Of a stretch of DNA of 64,000 nucleotides, positions 1 to 11,832 are shown one piece after another (the first letter of the stretch is position 1; each line of letters starts with the position of its first letter). The translations under genes were made by a program, and so were the position numbers. The stretch comes from Sipunculus nudus (Eukaryota; Annelida; Sipuncula; Golfingiida; Sipunculidae). The notes beneath the pieces were generated by a model. It did not search any database and had not been told where the DNA came from. It saw only the letters and a list, made by a program, of their open reading frames with translations. The DNA lies in NCBI GenBank assembly GCA_026874595.1, contig CM049313.1, positions 76,314,659-76,378,658 on the forward strand, given 5' to 3'.

Positions 1-2790
1 ACTTAAAGTAATGGTGTTATGGGAATGCAGATTTATATTTTACCTCATGTAGGTAGTACATAAAGAAGGAAAGTGACAGAGAAATGTTTCTCGGTAGGAG
101 GGTACACTTTGCTATAGCAGTACAGTTGAAAATTAACTGAACTGAAGCTAGGCACAGTAATACCTATAAATGATATTTTATATTTATTAATGAATCGCAG
201 AAGATCTTAAAGTTTCGTTAGAACTTGTGTAGAACATCAGATTCATTCCAAGACACAAAAAGGAGAATCCAATCTGCAGACTTTTGTTTTTTGCCGACTG
301 GTATTGGCCCATGAGAACTTGACAGCATGTGTAACCATTCATGGTTTTCAAACTACAGCAAACAAACAGTAACAGTGTCACAGTAACCCTTATGAAATCT
401 CATTGGAAAAATTCAGATGAAAGCATAGAGTATCAGTTTTATGCAGATTGTGAGGGCCTTGTTATTGATATATTGAGCATCAACACGCTGTTAAATCCCA
501 GGCCAGACAAAGTTCTGTGTAATTGTCTACTGAAATGTGATTGCCCCAAAGATTTCTTTGATACTCTGTACATTTGCTATATATATCTGCCTTCATTGTA
601 TTCTTATACCATTTATTCCTCCTGTGGCTGGAAAAACCATTGTTTGAATGTGTTGGTAGATTTTTATGAAACAGAAGTTTGTTTCAGAGTTTTGCCTCGA
701 GAGATCTTGGTTTTTCTGTTTTCCATTGTGAGAGTTTCTGACTAAAAAGTAAACTGTTCTTTGGTTATATATATAATTGGACACTAAAGGGCATCTTATC
801 TTAACTAAAGAAAATTTACCTTAGATCTAGAGGAAACTGGAGAACCAAAAGAAGAAAGTACTGATGTTTTATGCAATGTTCAACAATGGAGATTTTGAAG
901 GCTTATTCCAGGGACTAGTGTCTGGCACATCAAGCTGTAGACAGAACCAAAGGATACTAAGAAGCAGCATGAAGCAAATTGCAACATCTTTGGATATGTA
1001 AAATTTAATTTTTAACTAGGAGATGCATGCAGGGAACGTAAGTTAAAAGGATTATCAATTATATATGGTTTGTAATCTGCTTAAATCATGTCGTTTTCCA
1101 GGATTCAAACTTTGCGTTGTTGAGCCTGAAATCCAAGTGGTACACACAAAATAAAGGTAATTCAGTGTATTATAATGGACACCTTTCAAAATATAAGCAA
1201 CTTCTTCATTATGGAATATTAAGGAGAAGGCATCTGATTACATATGAGAGTATTTTCTCAGATTTTTCATTGTTTCACTCTTCCTTGAGGTGCTATTTTC
1301 CTGACTCTTCAACCCTAACAACTTTAACCGAAGAAACTGAATGAGATTTTACTTTGTTGTTCAAATGAAAACTTTTAGAATACTCAACTTAAGAAAACAA
1401 GGGAGAATAATGAGAAACAGAAATGAAATTGATTCAAGAGGTACAGGGAAAAGCAACTATATGCAAGTTAATGTTAACTAATATTTGTAAAACACAGGAA
1501 CCTCAAAGACAAATTTTTTATTGCAAATTTTGAAAAAAAGGGTCTAATGGACAAAATATTGAAGGTTATGATATAAATATAACTATAAATACTGTAAAAA
1601 GGACAGAAGAAAGTCTGTAAGCAAATGGAATGTCATTTTAGGAGCTGTGGTGGAACACATTTAAACTACCAGACAAGACAGGAAATATGGTGCTTGTAAG
1701 CACCGGAAAATGAACAGACATCAGGGACACCACAGATGGTGTGTGTGTCAATTAAGTGGTATTAATATCGAGAAAAGAGAGAATACAAATTTCAAAGGTT
1801 GTAGGCGTGATTAATCTCGTGGGAGATCCTGGCAGACATACAATCACTGTCTGTTATGCATCAAGGGAAGAGATGTCCCGACATAGGAAAAACATGTCTC
1901 CATCAAGTCAGTCTTAATCCTGTGTAGGATCATAATACCTAAGGCGACATACAGTATTGTCTCAAATTGGACGTTTCATGACTTGCTGTCCTCTGGGTTT
2001 GGTGACAAAAGAAGAACTTTTTGAGCTGATACCAGGGGAAATTGAGCCCAGATTGAAATATGCGATCAAATCCATTAAGTATCAGATTTCTTCTTGTTCA
2101 TGTTCACTCTTGGGTGTTTTTTCCAAACTTTTGGGAAATCATAAAATGATACCTGTCTACATCTGGTCAGGCCTGGCCGTCATGTCCTCGATTACATGAC
2201 TATGACGGTATAATTCAGTTTTTACTGTACATACATCAGACGCCAAATTGTCCTTTGTAGTAAAACCCAATTCTATTTAACAATTTGATCTTCCATTCTT
2301 CCACAGATTATTTGTCATTTTTCAAATTTTTATATTTTCACACTATCTCACTTTGATACCAACAAAATTATTGGCCACAAACAAATCCTTTGGACATTTT
2401 TGTTTTATCATTCACAACTCTTTTACAGTTTCATGCTGGGATTGAGATATATCTCTCAATAAAAGTATTGAACTTCAGTGTCAAAGGGCTTTGCTTCAGA
2501 TCCGGACTGAACTTGCAAAATCAATGAGGACATATCAGCAGCAAGCAGCAGATCTGCTGTGGTGTCTCAACAATAGGCAGTGACCTCTTTATTGATCCTA
2601 TCCTGCTTATAGAAAAAAAATTAAAACTCAAAAGCTTTCATGAATAATGCATCATCCAACAATATATTGTTTTTCAAGGTCCCAAGAATTTTATCCATCA
2701 ACAGACCTTGTATAAATAACTCACCAGGTTGACAGATTTAAGTCAGAGGATGATTATATTTCATGGTACCGTGGCTTTTGTTGGTTATAT
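1..2790. other. unannotated AT-rich stretch
   Basis: No repeat or exon could be supported here. A 134-codon open frame on the + strand (341-745) has no recognisable domain, no good flanking splice sites and composition like its surroundings, so it is probably chance. A second frame at 1957-2199 is no better. Most likely intron or intergenic DNA. Confidence 0.5.
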
Positions 2791-2887
2791 ATACAGTGAA
2801 ACCTTGTTGTGTCCAACTTGCTCAAGTCGTATATCCCGCTTGTGTCAAAGTTACAAACTCGATATTCCGGACAACTCTAGTTAAATA

Positions 2888-2901
2888 ACTACCAAATAAA
2901 A
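2888..2901 (+). repeat. SINE target-site duplication, left copy
   Basis: ACTACCAAATAAAA, 14 bp, identical to 3339-3352 on the other side of the SINE. The length and the A-rich end fit LINE-driven target-primed reverse transcription. Confidence 0.9.
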
Positions 2902-2902
2902 A

Positions 2903-3338
2903 CTGGCTTCTGTGGCTCAGGGGTAGAGTGCAGGACTCAAAGCTGGGAGATCGTGGGTTCGAATCTCAGCTGAGGCAGTGAGGTTTTTCATGGTCGGTCC
3001 CCACCCGGGTAGAGCGCTCTGCAGGCTTAATGGGAAGGCTGTGCCCACAGCCGTGTATCACTCACATACGAGTGCCTCATTTGGGGGGTTCCTCGGTGTT
3101 ATGACCCAGCAATGGGAATAATTACACACCCAGGACCTGCAGGTGTGGTAGACACCAGGCCTGATTGACACCAGGATACAAAATAAAAATGATAGGAAGC
3201 GAGTGCTACCGCCCTGTCAAGTAGTCCCAAACCAAAATGGAAACTCTGCAGTTGTACATACTTAGGTTAAGAATTAGATAAGTCAGAATTAAAAAATGGA
3301 GGCAGTTACCTCCACCAAAAAAAAACAAAAAAAAAAAA
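2903..3338 (+). mobile_element. tRNA-derived SINE, intact, with A-tail
   Basis: A SINE with a tRNA-like head. The Pol III A box reads TGGCTCAGGGG (2913-2923) and the B box GGTTCGAATCT (2956-2966), at normal tRNA spacing. The body (about 2970-3300) is not tRNA-related. The 3' end has a small hairpin (GGAGG...CCTCC near 3299-3314) followed by an A-rich tail interrupted by one C (about 3317-3339). Perfect 14-bp direct repeats flank it (2888-2901 and 3339-3352), so this insertion is young enough to keep its duplication. It sits inside a pogo-type MITE and therefore landed later. It is not a functional tRNA gene: the anticodon stem does not pair and the sequence continues well past the tRNA end. 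A second, decayed copy lies on the minus strand at 54650-54885. Confidence 0.88.
2913..2966 (+). promoter_or_regulatory. internal RNA polymerase III promoter (A and B boxes) of the SINE
   Basis: The A box at 2913-2923 and B box at 2956-2966 match the tRNA consensus closely. The B box has the GGTTCGANTC core intact, so this copy could still be transcribed by Pol III. Confidence 0.75.
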
Positions 3339-3430
3339 ACTACCAAATAAAACCCGCTTGTGTCGAACCTCGGATATGTTGAAGTATTCTGAGGGTCCCT
3401 ATAACTTTGTCACAATGAAGTTTCAATGTA

Positions 3431-4675
3431 TATGGAATATATAACATGATTTTTGAAAGAGTTCAAACTTTTCAGAGTGTTCCTCTTTTTTTTCATACCT
3501 GTATACTAACCTTAGAGTAAATACTGGCTGTACCCATGTCTATTTATAATAATTCTTTTGGAAGATGTTTGGTTATTAATTTTAAATTTGACTATAATTT
3601 TAAGAGCTCATTCACAGACAGGAATTGAGTTCTCATGGTAATGCTGCCATTTTGCCAGGCACTGACCTTGCATTAATAAGCCTGATTACTTCTGATGAAT
3701 AGTAGTGCTAATTGCACTGGAGGGAAGCTGGCTTTATTTACAGCTTGTCTTGCTCTTAGCCTGAAGCCAGAGACAGGCGGCTCTGTGGTAATGCCGACAT
3801 ATATCATTAATAAAATGACTTTTTGGATACTGGGTCAGGAACGTGATGCAGAGTGGGAGCAGGATCACATATCACATACAGGGATGATTGTGAAAACCTA
3901 CATGTAATAAAACCACCACCCAACAGGATGTAGATCATCAGATAATTACTTTGTACATATATTCAGCAAGTACACATGCAAACAGACAGACAGGAATACT
4001 CTAACATAAATATACACACAAATTTGAGATCTTGTTAAGTGTAAAATGAAAGAATCTTACTGAACTTTATTGCCATCTTGATTTCCCAAAGGATAAGTTT
4101 CCAAGAAATCTCAGTGTTTATGTAAAAATTGAGCCACTATTTTTGCTTTGCCAGCACCTCATACCTATGTTTTTTAATTATGGTGAAATTAATTTAATAC
4201 AATTGTCATTATGAAATTGTCATAATGACCATTGAAAGCTTGCTTTGAGGAGTATCCATTAAATTGAAACAGAAAATTTGGATTCATGCATAAAAGTTAC
4301 AAAGGGGGAAGGGGCCTTGTTCCTGAAAATTCCTGAGTCAAATGGCATGATAAGACTTCCATAATCTTCTGATAAGTAAAGTAACTATTATGCTTGCTGT
4401 TTTGGGAAAATGATCTTATTCATATTAGCTCACAGCTGGAATTTTTTACAGGGATGTCATCCTTATCAGATGATCAGATATTATGGTTAACAGCTGGAGG
4501 AAGTATATGATAACATCAGATAATACAAGGTGGCATGAAGCAATATGAAAATGGTTGCTGTGTAGGACTTTTGGGTAGTGTGCAGTATTTAGAGCGTGCA
4601 TACCAGAGGACTGTGCATGTTGTTGCATGTTAGTAAGGTTCATGGTAATGTGTGTCTGACTGATACTGTTGTGTT
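3431..4675. other. unannotated AT-rich stretch
   Basis: Nothing recognisable. An open frame at 3695-3907 has no homology I can name and no convincing splice sites. Confidence 0.5.
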
Positions 4676-4679
4676 ACCA

Positions 4680-5245
4680 TGTTGGACATCATGAAAAGTG
4701 CTCTGCAAAAAGTGACAAAATATTGGAATATTAGCAGGTCCACAACACAGAGAGATAACAAAATGTATTATAAAGAAGGCTCACCTGTTTCATATCATAA
4801 AATATTTTGCGATAATTAAAAGTTCATAATTAAAAGCTTGTGCTCCACAGAAAGGACAAAGTACTGTAACAGCATGAGGACCTGAACATAATTAAACATT
4901 TAACAGAGATATACAGGAGTACTAAACAACATTTTGTACATCACTATTAAAAGTGCATACCAGAAAGTGACAAAATATTGTAACACCAGAAAGTGCACAG
5001 CAGAGGACCTCAACATAGTAATCAATTTATTAGGGGCACAGCGATGTTTGGTAAAAATTTTGTATATCATAATTAAAAGTGCATTCTAGAAAGTGACGAA
5101 ATTTGTGAACATTGGAGGTGCACAGCCGAGAACCTCAACTTTGTGAAACATATGAGTTTAGTCAGATTTTTAGCATCATCAAAATATGTGCACAGCAGAA
5201 AGTGACAAAATACCACATCATTAAGAGATGCACAGCAGGGAAATA
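4680..5245. repeat. degenerate ~120-bp tandem repeat, about four units
   Basis: The phrases 'aattaaaagtgca...agaaagtgacaaaat', 'gcacagcag' and 'gacctcaacat' recur in the same order near 4690-4770, 4825-4940, 4943-5060 and 5068-5180, and again in part to 5245. The spacing is about 115-125 bp. Units are diverged, with indels. Open frames here are by-products of the repeat. Confidence 0.65.
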
Positions 5246-5446
5246 TAAAATTAATACAAGGAAAGTGTTTGATAACATTCTTTGCTCGAGCTGGAAGAAG
5301 CACATGAGAACTGGTTAGTGAAAATACATCTTATGCACAACAGTGGTGGATTACTGAATGAAACATCAGGAATACTGATGTTTTTTTTTTATTTAAACAA
5401 CCATGGTGTATCGAATATTGCATGTTATTTACAGGTAGAGGTTCAT

Positions 5447-5547
5447 GTTTAAACACAGATGACAATGATGAACATAGATATGTTTGAACACAGATGACAA
5501 TGATGAACATAGATATGTTTAAACACAGATGACAATGATGAACATGG
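5447..5547. repeat. 35-bp tandem repeat, three copies
   Basis: The unit starting GTTTAAACACAGATGACAAT begins at 5447, 5482 and 5517. Copies differ by one base (GTTTGAAC in the second), and the third ends at 'gaacat' before diverging. A small young minisatellite. Confidence 0.9.
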
Positions 5548-6446
5548 ATTACTGTGTAAACATCCTGTCAACTAGTATGAGATGAGACAGTCACTTAACA
5601 CATGTACACACAGATAAAACAGCTGTGGATATATCACTCTCACACACATATATCACTCCAGAATTCTTACTCTGAGATCCACCCAGTTTCCATTTGCAGG
5701 TGTGTGGACCTGAATACTCAGGAGAGGTTAAACCAGCTGCAAGTGACCATAATAAAATGTCTGGATCAGCTTAATCTAATGTTTGTTGCATAATGGCCAG
5801 ATCGTGTTGGTCATGTGTTTGTTAAGCTGAGACACAGGTGTGCTGTGCGTGGGTTTGTTTGGGAAGTTTTCAGATTGCTCTCACCTCTTTGATATCAATG
5901 CAAGCTTGAAGTGAAGTTGATCACCAGTTAAAGGGAAGCTTAACAAATAAATGCACTGCATGAACACTGTGTGTGTGCAGCTTTGTGAAAGTATACTGAT
6001 AATGATACATGTAATACACGTGGATTATACATCAGTCATCTACATGGATATGTACAGAGCTGTTTATTTATTGTTGCCCTGCCTAATTAGCATATGCTGG
6101 TGTCTGGGACAATTTGACAGCGAAGCAAACTCTCGTTACATTGAAAGGTAAATATGAAGAGGATGGCCATATCATAACTCAATACACAAGAACATGATAC
6201 AGGAGAACTTTGTAATAGTCTAGACTTAGATCAGTTTTTCTCTGCACATGGATGTCTGAAGCTTATTTTAGGACATTTAAAATGCTGGTTTTTATGCAGA
6301 TCCACAGATGGCAGTGCTTCATTGCTTCATCAGTATTTGTGTTTTAAATACCAGTTAATACTGATTGAGATGCATCAAAAGTGCGCTGTGAAATAAGACA
6401 TCTCTACCTGAAAAAAAGTCAGCAAACTTATCTATTCAGGAATAAA
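5548..6446. other. unannotated stretch upstream of the 6.5-kb exon candidate
   Basis: No repeat or exon recognised. If 6501-6878 is a first exon, its promoter and 5' UTR would lie here, but I see no clear core promoter motif. Confidence 0.4.
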
Positions 6447-6496
6447 TTTGGTGCAAAATTCTGAGGCACGAATACCTTTGGTGCAAAATTCTGAGG
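6447..6496. repeat. 20-bp perfect direct repeat, 30-bp period
   Basis: TTTGGTGCAAAATTCTGAGG occurs at 6447-6466 and 6477-6496, ending four bases before the candidate start codon at 6501. Two copies only. Confidence 0.9.
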
Positions 6497-6500
6497 AAAA

Positions 6501-6878
6501 ATGTCTGAGCCAAATTTGTTACAAAGTTTTCTGACAAAGCTGCCAGGATTTTCTGTTGAATGTGCAGAGGAACCTTCAAAAGAAGTGTGCCCCCTGGAGG
6601 AGACGTCTGTAGCAGCGGGGATCGTTTCTTCAATGAACACCACCCTCCAGGCTGTCAGAATGAAGGCCAACCAGCTTCTGCCAAATATCCAGTTTTCAAA
6701 ATCTGTGAGTATGCAGGATTTACGTAAGGATGACAGAGATATTAAAGATGGCAATGATGGAGGGAATGACCCGGTGGTGATGAGGAAAGCTCACAGCCGA
6801 GGTGATGTTAGCCAATGTCATAAGGATGTGGATATGGATGACCTGCAGATGTGGAGTTTAGCACAAGAGGCCAAAGAT
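6501..6878 (+). CDS. candidate coding exon, 126 codons, family unknown
   Basis: An open frame starts at ATG 6501 (A at -3) and runs to a consensus splice donor, AAAGAT|GTGAGT, at 6879. The exon would be phase 0 and encode 126 residues. After the donor the frame continues for 46 codons of intron-like sequence. The peptide is hydrophilic and looks disordered: an N-terminal LLQSFLTKLPGF stretch (residues 6-17), a serine motif SKSVSMQDLRKDD (66-78) of the kind phosphorylated by basophilic kinases, a second basic/serine motif RKAHSRGDVS (95-104), and an acidic/hydrophobic end around DMDDLQMWSLAQ (111-122). GC content is higher than in the surrounding DNA. I do not recognise the family. It could be an alternative first exon of a large + strand gene; the donor phase matches that of the 50.0-kb exon. 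It could also be an internal exon with an unseen acceptor. The overlapping minus-strand frames look like shadows. Confidence 0.45.
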
Positions 6879-8737
6879 GTGAGTAAAATCAAATTAGAAA
6901 TCTGCATTCTAAGGAATGCAAGCCTCTGCCATGTGGGTTCTCTATTGTATCATGATCCCAAACCTGTGTTTGCATTCCCTTTGCCCATATTCCTAGGTTC
7001 ATTCCTGCATAAGTGACCCTTCATTTGTGAATATTCCTTGATGATGTTTCTGAATCCTGATCATATGCCAAATCTACATCAAATCAAATGGATTCTTCAT
7101 TGGCCCATTCCAGAAAAACCCAAAAATTTCATGGGATTCCGTTCATGACTGCACGAGTTATATTGTGAACAAACATACAAACACACACATGAACAGAGAT
7201 GAGCGCATACCCTCCTGCCACATTCCTCTGGCCCTTTACCTGGTCTGGCATCAAAATTTGATGGTGCTTGGACTGCTGGACTTGATCCTTTAGTGTCAAA
7301 ATCAACTGATAGATGGCAGTCAAAGACAAACTGCAAAGGTAACCATTGCAAAACAGTCCTGCTGGATCCACCCTGCTATCTACAAAATTGAATGTCTCTG
7401 TCCGTCACACAGGTTTGGTAGACATTGGTTCAGTATAGTTTTTACATAATCCTGTTAACAAATCATCAAACAATCAAACAGAGTCAGATGAAAAGGTAAC
7501 CTTCTTGTCAGAGGTAAATTTAGTCCAAGGGCTCAAGGCTGATAAAATCAGTGTTTCAGTTATTAATTAAATCATTATATCCTCAATTGATATGGTTATA
7601 TGTATGGACTTTTATTTGATTAATAGTATGCTTAATATTAATGAAAATAAAGCTTTCTATATCACTCATATATGACAAGAGTATGTGACTTGATAAAGAA
7701 ATGTTGGTTACACATGGTTTTTTCAATGACATTCCAACTAATTATGAAGCTTAATTATGACTTTCACATTAAATATGTGACTACATGTGATAATTGCTGG
7801 ACCAGTTGCATGGCCACATCACCAAATGTGTGACTGCATGACTGTGTGACCGATGTGTTGCATAATAACATGAACAAAGTTAAATACACCTTGATTTCAT
7901 GACTCAGATTACGGTATTTCATTAATTATGATTGTTTGATTTATACTGCTGCATGATGTCAGAAAAATGATGTTAACATATTGTTCACTTTGTCTAAAGT
8001 CTAGGGTTTGGATGATTACCAGTATTGACAATGACAATATTAACAATGTTGAAGCAACAATTTTCATATTTTGGGTTTATTTGGTATCTTTGTCATTGTT
8101 AATCACTGTATATTATACAGGAGATTCAATGTACCATTAGAATGGCTCCCTGATACATATTTATTTTACACCTTTCAATGACTGGATGCACAAACTCTTA
8201 CTTTTTATGTGAACTTCAAAATGCAATATTTACATGTACACTGCATTCAGGCTCCCTTCTGTATGTTTGACAGGCTTTTAAAGCTTAAGCCATATTGGTA
8301 CATGAGACATTTAGGACCATAACAAATCAAAAGATGTAGTGAATGTAAAAGATTTGCAGTACAACTGAAATTAAGGGGGGGGGGCCCATAAACTGAAGTT
8401 TTAAAGTTCATAAATCAAGTTTTTAGTGGAAAATATTCAAAAATACAGTATCATGGTATTATTATTATAACTATGATTTCCATGGTCAGTATTGTGATAT
8501 AAAACTATCAGATCTGGTTCAAGTCCAACCTATGTCACAGTAAAAAGAGTAAAATTACCACCTTTGACATAAAGGTATGTAAAGGTGCATGTTCTCATTA
8601 CTAGTATGTCTGTATTAGATATTTGTAGTGGTCATCATATGCTTTGAAACGACAAAAACACAGCCAGTAGTTAAAGTAGGGGGGATGGGAAGCGTTACCA
8701 GATTTATTTAAGGGGACTGGATGGTTTACACTGGTGA
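6879..8737. other. mostly unannotated; repeat fragment at 7085-7375
   Basis: Intron-like DNA. Around 7085-7375 the minus strand reads like a common dispersed mollusc-type repeat: read in reverse, '...GGAGGGTATGCGCTCAT...GTTTGTTCACAATATAACTCGTGCAGTCATGAACGG...'. A shorter, diverged match occurs on the + strand at about 41005-41100. The minus-strand open frames there are repeat by-products. A G-run sits at about 8376-8384. Nothing else was seen. Confidence 0.45.
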
Positions 8738-8868
8738 GGGTAGAAATGGGTATTGGTTACAGTGTATTTGTTTATGTTGATTTTTAACCCATACAGTGTC
8801 AATAGGGTAGAAGTGGATATGGGTTACAGTGTATTTGTTTATGTTAAATTTTAACCCAGACAGTGTCA
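8738..8868. repeat. 67-bp direct repeat, two copies
   Basis: 'gggtagaa.tgg.tat.ggttacagtgtatttg' begins at 8738 and again at 8805. Both copies end in 'ttttaaccca.acagtgtca'. They differ by only a few bases. Confidence 0.9.
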
Positions 8869-11734
8869 CTTGACATTGTGACTTCAATACTGGTTACATC
8901 AGCTGAGCTATGAGTGTCATATGATTATATGCTACAACAGCCATGGTGGTACCTTAGGTTATCCTAATGCTTCTAGGAAGTGATTTTGAGTGCTTTCGTT
9001 TTCCTCAGCCATACATACACATACATACACCCCAGTTATAGTTATCTTAATATACACAAGGGGTTTTATACCCATCTACCAACATGTATATTGCTAGCTT
9101 CATTTCATCACTTTATTATTATTCATCAGTGAGTAATCAACATATCTTTGTTATGTTTCCCATGAAAACACTGAACATTTTTATGCAGGCAGCTCCCATT
9201 ATTTTATACAAGAGGATAACAGAGAAAAGATTTTATCTGTTTTCCTTGATCAGTTGATGACTACTAAGAACACAAAATGATTTTAATTTTGTGGAAATTA
9301 ATTTTGCCACACTGACTATGTTTTCAAAATACTAGTCATGTATTATGCATATAATATACATCAAGTTATGGATCATATGTTCATGATGTATACAGACAGA
9401 TAGAAAGCCACTTTGTAGACTTAACTTTATTTTTCCTCGTAGGACACCAATGATCCTTACCCATACACACACAGGCACATGTATGAATGACATTGGCATC
9501 ACATTTGGGTAAAAAAGGCTTGATTATCACATGCGGTAGATAGTTGGAATAAATGGCTCAGCAGGGCGTGAGGCATTGGCAGCAAACAACACAGTAGGTT
9601 GATGTACTGGTGTGATAAAAGTCTGTAATCACACAGCTTCAACCAACAATGGTGCCACAGTTATTGTGAGGTCAGGTTGTGTTGTCAGTCATCAGTGTGT
9701 ATTCAATATGGTACACTTAAACATCATGTCAGCACTGGCCGTGTACAGTCTGTAATCCTGGTTCGAAAGTACCAGCATCATGCAAAACAAATGTATTAAA
9801 CTTGTCAGACTGTCAGGGGATCATTATGACCATATCAGGCTCGCTAGAGTGTAGTATGATCCACAACATACTCCAGTATTCTATCAGATATTTATTTCAA
9901 TAGAATTGTGAATTATTATGCAGTTTAGATATTTAAAATAATATCATTTCATTCACTTTTTCAAGACCTCTCAGCAGTCACATTATTTTTGTACCATATG
10001 AATAATAATTATGATGTCACAATGTAGGGTTACCTGCAGGGTGGCTCTGTGCCCAGTATGCACCTAGGAGTACATATATTAAAAATTTATTAGTTATTCC
10101 TGTATAGTATTCAATGATAAATTGCCAAACCCTTTTTCAGTAGCTTTGAAAACGATATGTATGATATGGTCCAGGTTCTTTCGTTATAACTTTCATCATA
10201 CTCATTTACATTACCTAGTGACTCATCTGGTGACTGGCTGATCAATGATTGAATCCCTAAAAAATTGTGAACTGAAGTATTTTTTATTCTAAAATTAGTT
10301 GTCATCCTTTAAGGGGTTTCAGGTGGATGCAAGTATGGCACTTACATATTGGTACAGGCTTGTTTTCTCCTCTGAGCTATGGAGCTTGTTATATACCCTA
10401 GAATAATTATAAATTTGATACAATGCCTCTAGTACCTGGATAATTATTGCATGAAATTCCATGCTTTTGCTTAACTTATTGATCATGGACAGTTTCATCA
10501 GCTGCTTAAGACTGGTGGCACCACCTGTATTTTTTTCTTTTTTTTTAATTGCATATTCATCAATACTTCCAACCTTTTACAGGCATTTTCCTTCCTGGCT
10601 GGTAGAAAGGGTTCTTTCAACTTTAATATGTCTGAAACCACTATCATTTTTCAAATAATATTTAGAGATTAGGATAGTTGCCATATTTAAACTTGCTATA
10701 ACATAGCTTTGCTACCAATAAGAGCTTATTAAAGGGATATAATCAGGAGCAATATTATGCCTGTTATTTCACACTATCAGTTCAGTTTTGCTTTATACAA
10801 AAGTTTTCCAGCATAACCATCCAAGCACACAGTCTAAGGACCTCACATACGGCTGTTTAACACCTTGTTATGGCTCTGCGTGTTGGTAAACATGGTCATG
10901 TGTGTCTGTTTACCATAACAAGCCCGCCTGACTGGAGGTGCGATTGTGATCTGCAAAACACAATTTTTCAGCCAGCGGGAACATGTATTACATTGTTTGG
11001 GCTAAGTCAGTAAGTGCATCTCCTGATTGACACGTGTTGTGGCTGGGCGATACAGGCACTGTGTTTATGTTTACACCTGTGATCGCGCCTGATTCATTGT
11101 TTTTAACACTCGTTTACAAATAGTTTCAGGGCAATATTTTGGCAGGTACAAATTTATTTAAAAGCTAAGATGCTAGTTTTCATGTAAATTCAACATGCTT
11201 TATAGATGATTGGGCCCCTTTAACATAACCATGACAATATTCTGACTCACATCTAAATAATATATCTGTTATGGAAAATTTATATTGTTTTCCATTATAT
11301 TTATAACACTTTAATACCACCTCATTCCTTAGCTTTTCTATAGACTTATATTCAATGAAAAAGGGCTCAATTGTATCCTTTTCTTTAAGTTTGCAGAAGG
11401 CACAGTTTTTGCTATCACATTTACCCATTTTTGCAATTATATTGTAGTTGGATAAATATTTTGTACTATTTTCCATTGTTAACTTCTCATTTTAGTCTCA
11501 CTAGTTGAGCTGTATATACATTTCCATATACTTTGCCAATCAAATATTCTACTAAATCTATTTTCCCAAAACAACTTGGGTTTAAGTCTAAAAATATTCA
11601 TGTTTAACATAATTGAATTGATTTTTGTATGTTTAATATGTAAAATGTCTGTTCCATTTATCTTATACAAATATTACTTCAAGATGATTTAATTAGAATA
11701 TCTGTGCCTAATGCCTTGTACCGTAGCGTTTTTT
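8869..11734. other. unannotated AT-rich stretch
   Basis: No repeat family, exon or RNA gene could be supported. A slightly GC-richer patch at about 10850-11100 has no coding signature. Short open frames at 10111-10305, 10461-10658 and 11180-11670 have no features. Confidence 0.45.
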
Positions 11735-11763
11735 AGCTCAGCTGACTATAAGTCATCTGAGCT
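11735..11763. repeat. 12-bp head hairpin of E1
   Basis: AGCTCAGCTGAC / TATAA / GTCATCTGAGCT: 11 of 12 pairs match with a 5-nt loop. The same hairpin is at 16749-16777 in E2. Confidence 0.9.
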
Positions 11764-11775
11764 ATAGTCGTGGTC

Positions 11776-11832
11776 CATTGTCCGTCGTCCGTCCGTCTGT
11801 TCGTCGTGCCGTCCGTCTGTCCGTCCGTCCGT
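11776..11832. repeat. (GTCC/GTCT)n microsatellite in E1
   Basis: A GTCC-type tetranucleotide run with GTCT, GTTC and GTGCC interruptions, in the same position as the run in E2. Confidence 0.9.

Larger units (their letters stand above)
2794..3428 (+). mobile_element. pogo/Tigger-type MITE, split by a SINE
   Basis: Non-autonomous DNA transposon of the Tc1/mariner superfamily, pogo/Tigger branch. The ends are imperfect terminal inverted repeats: 2792-2811 and the reverse complement of 3411-3430 match at 16 of 20 bases, starting TACAGTGAAAC on the left and TACATTGAAAC when the right end is inverted. The element is bounded by TA dinucleotides (2792-2793 and 3429-3430), as expected for this superfamily. 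Internal phrases such as GATATTCCGGACAAC, and the related phrases repeated near the right end, are typical of invertebrate pogo MITEs. It has no coding capacity. Removing the SINE (2903-3338) and one copy of its target duplication leaves about 185 bp of MITE. The strand is arbitrary. Decayed pogo transposase sequence near 28.6-29.35 kb shows that an autonomous relative once existed in this genome. Confidence 0.8.

Noticed and set aside
341-745. 134-codon + strand open frame
   Set aside because: No domain, AT-rich composition like the flanks, no supporting splice sites or Kozak strength; a chance open frame is the simplest reading.
2903-2975. Functional tRNA gene
   Set aside because: A and B boxes are present, but the anticodon arm does not pair, the sequence runs on as a ~430-bp body with an A tail, and target duplications flank it; it is a SINE head.
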